Below are positions 9,891-18,305 of a stretch of 64,000 bases of DNA, piece by piece. The DNA comes from Candidatus Zymogenus saltonus (lineage in GTDB: Bacteria > Desulfobacterota > Zymogenia > Zymogenales > Zymogenaceae). Numbering within the stretch: position 1 is the first letter of the stretch; every line of letters begins with the position of its first letter. The position numbers and the translations under genes were made by a program. The stretch is taken from positions 30,118 to 94,117 of the forward strand of contig JAFGIX010000009.1 of assembly GCA_016929395.1 (NCBI GenBank), in the 5' to 3' direction. Below the pieces are notes generated by a model. The model ran no database searches and had not been told where the DNA came from. It worked only from the letters and a program-made list of their open reading frames with translations.

Positions 9891-9995
9891 ACCAAAAACA
9901 TTTTTTGCTCCCACCACACAACCCACCAAATCCTTGAAAAACCGAAACCATTGCGCTATAATATCAAGTTTGTTATTCAAAGGAGAGCCCGTCCG

Positions 9996-11990
9996 ATGGC
10001 TAAGTTCGACCTGATCACAGACTTCGTCCCCAGCGGCGACCAGCCGGAGACCATCGCCCAGCTCACCGAGGGGCTGAACCGGGGCGACAAACACCAGGTA
10101 CTCCTCGGCGTCACCGGCTCCGGCAAGACCTTCACCATCGCCAACACCATCGCCAACGTGGGTCGCCCCTCCATCGTCATCGCCCCCAACAAGACGCTCG
10201 GGGCCCAGCTCTACACCGAGTTCAAGGAGCTATTCCCTGAAAACGCCGTCGAGTACTTCGTCAGCTACTACGACTACTACCAGCCGGAGGCCTACCTCCC
10301 CCGGACCGACACCTACATCGAGAAGGACACCTCGGTCAACGAGGAGATCGACAAGATGAGGCACTCCGCCACCCACTCCCTCCTCTCCCGGGACGACGTG
10401 ATCATCGTGGCCTCCGTCTCCTGCATCTACGGCCTCGGCTCGCCGGACGCCTACTCCGGGATGATCATCGAGATCAAGGCGGGCGAGACCTTCTTCCGGG
10501 ACGACCTGCTACTTCGCCTCGTGGAGAGCCAGTACGAGAGGAACGACATCGATTTTTCGCGGGGGACGTTTCGCGTCCGGGGCGACACCGTGGAGATATT
10601 CCCCACCTACGAGGACGCAAAGGCGATCAGGGTGGAGTTCTGGGGCGACATGGTGGATAAGATCAAGCTCATAGATCCTTTGCGCGGCACCGTTATCTCT
10701 AACGAGGAGGGGATCGTCATCTACCCGGGGAGCCACTACGTGACTCCCGCCGAGAGGCGGCTTTCCGCCGTGGAGTCTATCGAGGAGGAGCTCGAGGAGC
10801 GGATCGGCTTCTTCAGGGAGAACAACAAGCTTATCGAGGCGCAGCGGATCGAGGAGCGCACGAAGTTCGACCTGGAGATGATGCGCGAGATCGGCTACTG
10901 CAGCGGGATAGAGAACTACTCGCGCCACTTCACCGGCAGGATGCCGGGCGAGCCGCCCCCTACCCTTCTCGACTATTTCCCTAAGGAGTGGCTGGTGGTC
11001 ATCGACGAGAGCCACATCACCGTCCCCCAGATCGGCGGGATGTACAACGGCGACCGCTCCCGGAAGACCAACCTCGTGGAGTACGGCTTCAGGCTCCCCT
11101 CGGCCTTGGACAACAGGCCCCTCAAGTTCGAGGAGTTCGAGGAAAAGGTCCACCAGACGATCTACGTCTCCGCCACGCCGGCGAACTACGAGATCGAGAG
11201 GTCGCGGGGGATCGTGGTCGAGCAGATAATCAGGCCGACGGGGCTGATGGAGCCTGTAATCGAGGTCAAGCCCGCCACCCATCAGGTGGACGACCTCTAC
11301 GACGAGATCAGGGCCAAGATCGGCGCCGGAGACAGGGTCCTCGTCACCACGCTGACCAAGAGAATGGCCGAAGACCTGACCGAGTACTACACCGGCCTGG
11401 GGATACGCGCCCGCTACCTCCACTCGGACGTTGATACGCTGGAACGTGTTGAAATAATTAGGGATTTGCGGCTCGGCAAATTCGACGTGCTGGTTGGGAT
11501 AAATCTCCTCAGGGAGGGTCTTGACATCCCAGAGGTCTCGATGGTGGCTATCCTCGACGCGGACAAGGAGGGCTTCCTACGGTCGGATAAGTCCCTCATT
11601 CAGACGAGCGGCAGGACGGCGAGAAACATCAACGGGAAGGTTGTGATGTACGCCGACTCCGTCACAAAGTCGATGGAGAGGGCCATCAAGGAGACGGTTA
11701 GGAGGAGGGAGATCCAGAGAGAGTACAACATCAGGAACAACATCACGCCTGAGTCGATAAAGAAGGGGATCAGCGATATATTGTCCTCGGTTTATGAAAA
11801 GGACTATTATACCATTCCAGCCTCCGTTGCGGAGGAGGAGGCGGCCTTCAGGTCGGAGGCGGAGGTCAAACGCCACATCCAGAAGCTGAAGAAGCAGATG
11901 CGCGACGCCGCCAAGGACCTGGAGTTCGAGAAGGCGGCGGAGATCAGGGACAGGATATTGGAGCTTGAGAAGAAAGATTTGGGGATTTAG
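9996..11990 (+). CDS. uvrB: UvrABC system protein B
   Basis: This is the DNA-damage-verification helicase of nucleotide excision repair, which loads with UvrA and recruits UvrC. Walker [15 protein letters not shown] is near residue 40. The beta-hairpin region is present ([12 protein letters not shown]), as are the DESH box ([12 protein letters not shown]) and helicase motifs V/VI ([22 protein letters not shown]). The C-terminal UVR motif that binds UvrC is intact ([15 protein letters not shown]). I chose the ATG at 9996 ([10 protein letters not shown]) after GGAGAG; an upstream ATG at 9951 adds 15 atypical residues. The length is 664 aa. It is convergent with the JAMM gene, and the stop codons overlap. 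Confidence 0.97.
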   Translation: MAKFDLITDFVPSGDQPETIAQLTEGLNRGDKHQVLLGVTGSGKTFTIANTIANVGRPSIVIAPNKTLGAQLYTEFKELFPENAVEYFVSYYDYYQPEAYLPRTDTYIEKDTSVNEEIDKMRHSATHSLLSRDDVIIVASVSCIYGLGSPDAYSGMIIEIKAGETFFRDDLLLRLVESQYERNDIDFSRGTFRVRGDTVEIFPTYEDAKAIRVEFWGDMVDKIKLIDPLRGTVISNEEGIVIYPGSHYVTPAERRLSAVESIEEELEERIGFFRENNKLIEAQRIEERTKFDLEMMREIGYCSGIENYSRHFTGRMPGEPPPTLLDYFPKEWLVVIDESHITVPQIGGMYNGDRSRKTNLVEYGFRLPSALDNRPLKFEEFEEKVHQTIYVSATPANYEIERSRGIVVEQIIRPTGLMEPVIEVKPATHQVDDLYDEIRAKIGAGDRVLVTTLTKRMAEDLTEYYTGLGIRARYLHSDVDTLERVEIIRDLRLGKFDVLVGINLLREGLDIPEVSMVAILDADKEGFLRSDKSLIQTSGRTARNINGKVVMYADSVTKSMERAIKETVRRREIQREYNIRNNITPESIKKGISDILSSVYEKDYYTIPASVAEEEAAFRSEAEVKRHIQKLKKQMRDAAKDLEFEKAAEIRDRILELEKKDLGI

Positions 11991-12736
11991 TATAAAACTC
12001 TTCCCTTTCTTTCTACAATGTCTGTTCCTTTTTTTCTAATTCTTTCGATGTGTAAAGATAGATTTTTCAATAGTGATGAGCCATTAACTCTTTCTATACT
12101 TTTTACAAAATTTGCTAGTGGAAAAAATGAATCAGATGGTGAATAAAAGTATTCATAGAATCCACCTCTTTCACATACAAATTCTAACAAACCTATTTTG
12201 TTATCATTAAGAACTTGTGCAAATTCTGAGGCGGTTTTTAAGTCTTGATCACTGGGATTTATACAACTATAGTATCTAGGATTTGTGTTTGGATGATTAT
12301 GAAATATTAAAACAGTATTATAATTTTTTCTCAATGCTATATTTGCAATATCATTTAGTGGCAAATATATATTTACTCTCTTATTATCAAAACCTTTATT
12401 CAACCATATCAAGTTTACAAGTCTATCCTTTTCAAAACCTATTATTGTCCATTCATGTTTTTTGTATTTTAAAAGAGAAGCTGCAATTCCAGGAAAGTTA
12501 ATTAGCTCTTCTGATATTTCACAGAATTCTCCATTTGGATTCATTTTCTTTTTAAAATTCTTGTCTGCAAAGAATTCTACTATTCTAAATGAATAATAAA
12601 TTCTTACTTTTATATCACGTCTCATTATTGCAAGAGACTTGATTTCATAATCTCTTAAAGGACGAAGATGTGTTATTACAAATACCAATGCAAATAGTGT
12701 GCACAATATGAAAATAGTAATTATAAAATCAAGCAT
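11987..12736 (-). CDS. Membrane-anchored JAMM/JAB (RadC-like) domain protein
   Basis: The 249-aa protein starts with a transmembrane helix (residues 2-22). At about residues 145-168 it carries a JAMM-type metal site: HNHPN, then PSDQD, i.e. HxH followed by SxxD. In RadC-like proteins the two halves are about ten residues apart. Here a short insert (RYYSCIN) makes the gap longer, so the fold is likely but activity is uncertain. Upstream glutamates (for example in [10 protein letters not shown]) could provide the catalytic acid. The gene is strongly AT-rich, unlike uvrB, with which its stop codon overlaps convergently. JAMM proteins are metal-dependent isopeptidases or proteases in many systems; the substrate here is unknown. 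Confidence 0.68.
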   Translation of the reverse strand: MLDFIITIFILCTLFALVFVITHLRPLRDYEIKSLAIMRRDIKVRIYYSFRIVEFFADKNFKKKMNPNGEFCEISEELINFPGIAASLLKYKKHEWTIIGFEKDRLVNLIWLNKGFDNKRVNIYLPLNDIANIALRKNYNTVLIFHNHPNTNPRYYSCINPSDQDLKTASEFAQVLNDNKIGLLEFVCERGGFYEYFYSPSDSFFPLANFVKSIERVNGSSLLKNLSLHIERIRKKGTDIVERKGRVLY

Positions 12737-12792
12737 TGGTATCTAGTAAAATCTAATATTTACAAATTTAAGTTTTTTGTATTTCACTCTCT

Positions 12793-13368
12793 TCACCCCT
12801 GTTGCCCCTCAATGATCAGAAGCAGTATCGCCGCTCCCATCCCCAGCCGCCTGTCGAGGCTGGCTCCCGGGTCCATCGAGAAGTCGATGTCGAACTTGTG
12901 GATGAATATATTGAACCTCTGCCGGATCGTCCCGACAACCTGCCCCGATCCGCCCATCAGGATAACGTACCTCTGGGGAATGAGATTAATCAGCCTGCTC
13001 AATATGGCCATCAGGCCCGACTCCTCCTTCAACACGGCGATGTTGTTGTCGGTCGAATCCATGATTATCCACTCGTCCTTGATTATCGACTTCAGCCCCT
13101 TCCTCTTCAGGGCGCCCATCTTCGCCCCGGTTGCGGAATCGACGATGTCGTAGGCCGCCGCAAAATCGATGATCTGCCTCGCCTTGATGTTCAGTATGGG
13201 CATAGTCTGCGACTCGTCGGAGTAGACCGTGATATCCTCCTTGAGCTTGAACATCTTCTGCCTGACGTAGCAGACCAGCCCCCCAGCCCCGTCGTTGACG
13301 TAGACCTGTCCCGCCAGCGCAAAGAACTTCCTCCTCGCGACAAATTTCGTGTCGTTTAAGAAGAGCAT
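12793..13368 (-). CDS. LURP-one-related / scramblase-like protein
   Basis: The 191-aa protein resembles the LURP-one-related (tubby/phospholipid-scramblase-like) family. It is beta-rich, with YVRQKMFKLKEDITVYSD, an ILNIKAR strand, an ALKRKGLKSIIKDEW turn and RFNIFIHKFDIDF. It ends in a hydrophobic stretch (MGAAILLLIIEG) that could be the buried or membrane-inserted helix of this fold. Family members are thought to bind lipids or act at membranes; a specific role is not established. It lies upstream on the minus strand of the JAMM gene (56-bp gap) and downstream of the FecR-domain gene. Confidence 0.65.
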   Translation of the reverse strand: MLFLNDTKFVARRKFFALAGQVYVNDGAGGLVCYVRQKMFKLKEDITVYSDESQTMPILNIKARQIIDFAAAYDIVDSATGAKMGALKRKGLKSIIKDEWIIMDSTDNNIAVLKEESGLMAILSRLINLIPQRYVILMGGSGQVVGTIRQRFNIFIHKFDIDFSMDPGASLDRRLGMGAAILLLIIEGQQG

Positions 13369-13421
13369 CTTTTACCTCGACCTAAAAAGGTTCTGTTATG
13401 AATAGGAAAATCGAATCTCCT

Positions 13422-14273
13422 TTAAAATATCTTCTTTATTTTATCCACGGCTTTTTCACCGCCTGATTTCAGCTTGTCCGTTCCCTCCTTTACCCCCTCC
13501 TCGACGTTCTCCTTGACCTCCTTACCCCCCTTCTCCAGCATCCTCCCCCCCCTCATGAGATGATCCTTTATTTTTTTACCCTCAAAGTCCATCCTCGTGA
13601 AGAACGCCCTCGTCTGCGCCTCCGTCCATCTTACAGGCTGGCCGGGGAGAGTTCCAACTACGAAGGAAAGTCCCTCGTTCGCCTTGACGAGGACAGGGGG
13701 GAGTCCCGCGGCCTTCTTCTCCTTTGACCTCACCTCCACCTCGCCGTCGAGGCAGGCAAGCTCCGTCTTCTTCTTCTGCTCGTCGTAGGAAACGCCGAAG
13801 TCGGTCCCCCTGACGCCGATTGCGGCGTTTTCCGTCTCGATCACAAACTCCGACTTTTTATTCACAAAGGGAGACACCACCGCCCTCACCTTCCCGTAGG
13901 CAAGCTCGAAGACGTTGGTTGTCCTCCTTGTAATCTCGACCGTTCCCATTCCCCTGATTATGACGTGGCTCGCCGAGCCGACCTTCAGGACGCTCCCGTC
14001 CGGGAGAAAAAGCTCCGCCGTCGCCCCCCTCTCCGTCATTATCTCGTCCCCCTCCTTGACGGTCATATCCCCAGAGAGGGGGACCCACTCGTCGCTCCCG
14101 ACCGTCTTTATCACCACCGACCCCTCGGAAAAGACCACATCTGCGGAATCACCTCCGCCGACAAGAAGGAAAAATACACCAGCAGCGATGGCAACAGCTA
14201 TGATCAAAAGGAAAAACAACCTGGTAAAAAACACCTTAATTTTCGACTTCTTCTTCTTTTGCTTTTTGGCCAT
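13422..14273 (-). CDS. FecR-domain membrane protein
   Basis: The 283-aa protein has a lysine-rich cytoplasmic start, one transmembrane helix (about 13-35), and an extracytoplasmic FecR domain at about 45-160. The FecR features are EGDEIMTERGATAELFLPDG, KVGSASHVIIRG and the late AAIGVRGTDFGV. The C-terminal 60 residues are charged and probably coiled. Classical FecR proteins transmit a signal to a sigma factor. No sigma-factor or TonB-receptor gene is nearby, so this is more likely one of the many stand-alone FecR-domain envelope proteins. Its 53-bp separation from the LURP-one-like gene suggests co-transcription. Confidence 0.78.
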   Translation of the reverse strand: MAKKQKKKKSKIKVFFTRLFFLLIIAVAIAAGVFFLLVGGGDSADVVFSEGSVVIKTVGSDEWVPLSGDMTVKEGDEIMTERGATAELFLPDGSVLKVGSASHVIIRGMGTVEITRRTTNVFELAYGKVRAVVSPFVNKKSEFVIETENAAIGVRGTDFGVSYDEQKKKTELACLDGEVEVRSKEKKAAGLPPVLVKANEGLSFVVGTLPGQPVRWTEAQTRAFFTRMDFEGKKIKDHLMRGGRMLEKGGKEVKENVEEGVKEGTDKLKSGGEKAVDKIKKIF

Positions 14274-14437
14274 CTTAATATTCCCCCGTTCATTTTTTTC
14301 GCATTATATCATAATGTTTATATTTTCTATCACTCTTTATCACAAAAGCAGAAAAATATAGACAATTTTTTCATCCACAACTCCTGGTTGTCAACGACTT
14401 GATTTTAGGATATAATCGAAAAACTGTAAATCGAAAT

Positions 14438-16315
14438 ATGGCGATGGAATCTAATAATATCGAAACAAAAACGCTCGAAACAAAGACGCTCGAAACAAAG
14501 ACGGCGAACCTCCCCAACAGCCCCGGCGTCTATCTGATGAAAAACAGCTCCGGAAAGGTCATATACGTTGGGAAGGCGAGGGAGCTGAAAAAGCGGGTCT
14601 CCTCCTACTTCAGGGATGTGGAGAAGAAAGACCCCAAGACCAGGCATCTGATCAAGAGCATCTCCGACTTCGACTTCATCGTGACCGACAACGAGGTGGA
14701 GGCGTTACTCACCGAGGGAACGCTGATCAAAGAATACCGCCCCAGGTACAACGTAGACCTCAAGGACGACAAGAACTACCTCTGCCTCAGGATCGACCTC
14801 GATGAAGACTTCCCAAGGTTTACCTTCGTCAGGAACATCAAGCGGGACGGCGCCCGCTACTTCGGGCCTTATACGGACGCCAAGGCGATTCGCCAGAGCC
14901 TCAAGTGGCTGTCAGCGACCTTCCTCCTCAGGCAGTGCACCGACCACAAGTTCAACAACAGGTCACGTCCCTGCATCTACTACGAGATCAACCAGTGCAG
15001 CGGCCCCTGCCTTAACCTGATAACGAAAGAGGAGTACTATAAGGGGGTTGATGAGGTGGTGATGTTTCTGAGCGGGAGGGGAGACGACCTGATAAAGAGG
15101 CTGACAGCCGAGATGGAGCTTCTTGCAGAAGAGATGAAGTTCGAGGAGGCCGCCCTCTACCGCGACAGGATAGCGTCCATCAAAAGGATCATGGAGACCC
15201 AGAAGGTCGTCACCAAGGACCTTGTGGACAGGGACGTAATCGGCATCCACAGGGAGGGCCTTAGCATCGGCTTTTCGATTCTCCTGGTACGGGGCGGAAG
15301 ACTGATGGGGAGCTGGTACCGCCTCTTTAAAAACGTCCTGGACGAAGACCCGGAGGCTGTCCAGAGCTTCATCGAGCAGTACTACAGCGGCGAGCGCTAC
15401 GTGCCGGACGAGATTCTCCTTCCCGTCGAGGTTTTCGACAAAGAGCTTCTCCTAAAATGGCTAAGAGGGAAAAGTGAGGTCGAGATCCTCGTCCCGAAGA
15501 GAGGAAGGCTCCGGGCTCTCGTGACGATGGCCCAGAAAAACGCCGAGAGTTCGTTTGTGGAGTGGAAGAAGAGCAGCGAGAGCAGGATAGAGGCTCTTGA
15601 GGCCTTAAGGGAGCGCCTTGGCCTGCCCGTATTTCCAAGGAGGATGGAGTGCTTCGATATCTCCAACGTCAAGGGGACCCTCTCCGTGGGCTCCATGGCG
15701 GTCTTCACTGACGGTGAGCCGGACAGGAGCCAGTACCGCCACTACAAGATAAAGGGCGTCCCTGCGGCCAACGATTACGCCATGATAGAGGAAGTCCTTG
15801 CGAGAAGGATAAAGAGGCTTGACGACGAAAACCGCCCCGACCTTATCTTGATCGATGGTGGGAAGGGGCACCTGAACATCGCTGCAGAGGTACTGAGGGA
15901 TCTTAAAGCATCCGACATCCCCCTCGCCGCAATCGCTAAGGGCGAAAAGGGGGGAGAGACCGTGGGGAAAGGGAAATCGGACAGGGTCTTTCTGATAGGG
16001 AGGAAAAATCCGATAGTCATAAAGGGAAGCTCGCTCGCCCTCTTTCTCCTCATGCAGATCAGGGACGAGGCGCACAGGTTCGCCATCGAGTATCACAGGA
16101 AGCTGAGGAAGAAGAAGGGCGTCAGGTCGGCCCTTGACGAGATCGAAGGGGTGGGAGAGAAGAGAAAGAAGGCCCTCTTGAAGCATTTTCAGAGGATCGG
16201 CGACATAAAGCTTGCCACGGTCGAGGAGCTCTCCGCCGTTAACGGGGTATCGCCGGCCGTTGCCCAATCGATACATGCATATTTCAAAGATAAACAGGGA
16301 AACGGGGAGGATTGA
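14438..16315 (+). CDS. uvrC: UvrABC system protein C
   Basis: This excision-repair endonuclease cuts both sides of the lesion. It has a GIY-YIG nuclease domain (PGVYLMKNSSGKVIYVGKAR). A UVR motif that binds UvrB follows near residue 215 (EEMKFEEAALYRDRI). The RNase H-like second nuclease is shown by ECFDISNVKGT and LILIDGGKGHLN, and tandem HhH motifs close the protein. The usual N-terminus is preceded by about 20 residues dominated by three in-frame copies of a five-residue ETKTL-type repeat. The start is uncertain (ATG at 14438 or 14444; no clear Shine-Dalgarno). The length is about 625 aa. It lies about 2.4 kb downstream of uvrB with unrelated genes between. Confidence 0.95.
   Translation: MAMESNNIETKTLETKTLETKTANLPNSPGVYLMKNSSGKVIYVGKARELKKRVSSYFRDVEKKDPKTRHLIKSISDFDFIVTDNEVEALLTEGTLIKEYRPRYNVDLKDDKNYLCLRIDLDEDFPRFTFVRNIKRDGARYFGPYTDAKAIRQSLKWLSATFLLRQCTDHKFNNRSRPCIYYEINQCSGPCLNLITKEEYYKGVDEVVMFLSGRGDDLIKRLTAEMELLAEEMKFEEAALYRDRIASIKRIMETQKVVTKDLVDRDVIGIHREGLSIGFSILLVRGGRLMGSWYRLFKNVLDEDPEAVQSFIEQYYSGERYVPDEILLPVEVFDKELLLKWLRGKSEVEILVPKRGRLRALVTMAQKNAESSFVEWKKSSESRIEALEALRERLGLPVFPRRMECFDISNVKGTLSVGSMAVFTDGEPDRSQYRHYKIKGVPAANDYAMIEEVLARRIKRLDDENRPDLILIDGGKGHLNIAAEVLRDLKASDIPLAAIAKGEKGGETVGKGKSDRVFLIGRKNPIVIKGSSLALFLLMQIRDEAHRFAIEYHRKLRKKKGVRSALDEIEGVGEKRKKALLKHFQRIGDIKLATVEELSAVNGVSPAVAQSIHAYFKDKQGNGED
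14461..14505 (+). repeat. 15-bp tandem triplicate in the uvrC 5' end
   Basis: Three nearly exact 15-bp units (CGAAACAAAGACGCT type) are in tandem and in frame. They encode repeated ETKTL residues just before the GIY-YIG domain. Copies two and three differ only at the final bases. It looks like replication slippage within a dispensable N-terminal extension. Confidence 0.85.
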
Positions 16316-16421
16316 TTTCAACGTAGATTATTTCATACCAAGAATTTTTTATTGAATTAGTGGAAAGTTTGGGTTATTATCTTCGGGTGCTTTTCACCAA
16401 CCTATAAAAGGAGATGGTGTA

Positions 16422-18305
16422 ATGAACGGGATAACGATCAAGGAGATCATCGAGGAGAACGCTAAGAAGTTCGCCAAAAAAAACGCCTTGTTGAGAAAAA
16501 TTGGAATTAGATGGGTTGGAATTACATACAGGGATCTGCTTTCTCAGGTAAAGGACCTCGGCACAAGCCTTGTAAAGATGGGAATGAAAAAGGGAGACCG
16601 AATCGCCCTCCTTACACACAACTGCCCCGAATGGGCCATTTCATACCTCGCAATTATAACCAATAACGGCATTGTCGTACCGGTTGACAAGGAGCTAAAG
16701 GCCCAGGAGCTGAGACACATCCTCGAAGACAGCGGCTCAAAGTTCATTATAGTAACAGAAGAGCTCCTTCCGAAGATCGAAGAGATACATCAATCCCTTA
16801 AAAGTCTGAAGAAGATAATCCTTATAACCAATTTGACAAAGGATATCACGATTCCCGACGAGATAAAGGATGACATGAAGAGGATCGAGAGGGCATGGCA
16901 GTCTTTGATCGCCAAGATTAAAAAGGAGCATGAATCCGAGATAAAAAAGATCGAAGATCTTTGGCTCTCTCTCGATAAAAGGCTGAAAGACGCCAGGATA
17001 AAGAAGGACAGCCTCGTCATCGAAAAGAGAAACCGCTTTTTGGACTTCACCAAGGGACTCTACGAGGGCACCGACGTTGCGACCGGTGTGGTTCATTTCG
17101 AGAACCTTTTCGGAAACGAAGATATTATCGAAAACGAGATGGGATATAATGAGACCATCGCCATCCTCTACACGTCCGGCACCACGGGAAAATCGAAGGG
17201 GGTGATGCTCACGAACGAGAACATCATAACGAATTTCAAGGGGGTGGTGGAGCTGATGCAGGTGGACGATAAGATCCTTACGCTCTCCGTTCTGCCGATA
17301 AACCACGTCTACGAATCGACCTGCGGTGTAATTATACCTATCCTTCTGGGCGGGACGGTCGCATTCGCCGAGTCCCTTTTAAAGGTGGCCCAGAACCTCA
17401 ACGAGGTGAAACCGAACTTTTTCCTTGGTGTCCCCGCCCTCTACCAGGCCCTTTACACGAGGATGAGCCAAAAGGTAAACTCCAGCCTTGCAGGCAGGCT
17501 GATGAACTCCAACGCCATCACGAGAAAGGTAATCCAGAAAAAGATCAAAAAGGAGCTCGGTGGAAGCGACATTGCCTTCATAAGCGGAGGCGGGCCATTC
17601 GACCCCTCCCTTCAGGAGGGATTAAGGAAACTCGGCCTCAACATCTTCAACGGCTACGGGATTACGGAAACCGCACCCCTTGTGGCGGTAAACAGCGTCG
17701 TTGGAGGAGACAGGCTCGGCTCCGTGGGGAAGGTCATGCCCGAAGTCGAGATCAAGATAGAAAATCCGAACGAAAACGGCGAGGGAGAAATATTTATCAA
17801 GGGGCCTAACGTGATGAAGGGATACTTCAATAATCCGAAGGCAACCAAGGAGGTGCTGACCGACGGGTGGTATCACTCCGGAGACCTGGGATACCTCGAC
17901 GACGACAATTATCTCTTTGTACTGGGAAGGGTCAAAAACCTGATCGTTACTGGAAAGGGCAAGAACATCTACCCCGAGGAGGTGGAGACGGAGCTGGAGC
18001 GGAGCCCCTTCATCGAGGAGGCGATGGTCTACGCCCACAACCTCGGCACCACGGGAGAGGAGGTCAGGGCGGTCGTCTACCTGAATCAAGACATGCTGGA
18101 AGCCCACGCGGTAAAGGAGGGGAAAAAGGAGCTTGAAAAGTCCGAGATACACACCCTCATTCGCGACGAGATAAAAAGATGCTGCAGCAACCTGGCGGAT
18201 TACAAGCGGGTCAAGGAGTTCATGATAAGGGACGAGGAGTTCCCGAAGACCTCGACCCGAAAAATAAAGCGGTACGCCGTAGAGGAAGCCATCAAGGTAA
18301 ATTGA
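16422..18305 (+). CDS. Long-chain acyl-CoA synthetase (AMP-forming)
   Basis: The 627-aa member of the AMP-binding superfamily activates a fatty or other carboxylic acid to its CoA thioester. The phosphate-binding loop YTSGTTGKSKG lies at about 249-259. NGYGITETAPLV and the hinge region YHSGDLGYLDDD ... LGRVKNLIVTGKGKNIYPEE are intact. The C-terminal lysine motif is near TSTRKIKRY. An unusual charged helical stretch of about 60 residues (about 145-215, IERAWQSLIAKIKKEHE onward) sits between the N-terminal subdomain and the ATP loop. An AAGGAGA site precedes the ATG. The 3' end overlaps comEC by four bases. The acid substrate is unknown. Confidence 0.9.
   Translation: MNGITIKEIIEENAKKFAKKNALLRKIGIRWVGITYRDLLSQVKDLGTSLVKMGMKKGDRIALLTHNCPEWAISYLAIITNNGIVVPVDKELKAQELRHILEDSGSKFIIVTEELLPKIEEIHQSLKSLKKIILITNLTKDITIPDEIKDDMKRIERAWQSLIAKIKKEHESEIKKIEDLWLSLDKRLKDARIKKDSLVIEKRNRFLDFTKGLYEGTDVATGVVHFENLFGNEDIIENEMGYNETIAILYTSGTTGKSKGVMLTNENIITNFKGVVELMQVDDKILTLSVLPINHVYESTCGVIIPILLGGTVAFAESLLKVAQNLNEVKPNFFLGVPALYQALYTRMSQKVNSSLAGRLMNSNAITRKVIQKKIKKELGGSDIAFISGGGPFDPSLQEGLRKLGLNIFNGYGITETAPLVAVNSVVGGDRLGSVGKVMPEVEIKIENPNENGEGEIFIKGPNVMKGYFNNPKATKEVLTDGWYHSGDLGYLDDDNYLFVLGRVKNLIVTGKGKNIYPEEVETELERSPFIEEAMVYAHNLGTTGEEVRAVVYLNQDMLEAHAVKEGKKELEKSEIHTLIRDEIKRCCSNLADYKRVKEFMIRDEEFPKTSTRKIKRYAVEEAIKVN

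Noticed and set aside
10509..11423. A 304-codon open frame antisense to uvrB
   Set aside because: It lies wholly inside uvrB, which has all family motifs. The antisense translation is low-complexity (Val, Leu, Gly, Asp rich), as expected for the shadow of a GC-rich gene.
18179..18305. Extension of comEC 41 codons upstream into the acyl-CoA synthetase gene
   Set aside because: The longer frame has no ComEC similarity before the TTG at 18302. The ATTGA stop/start overlap explains the junction without a frameshift.
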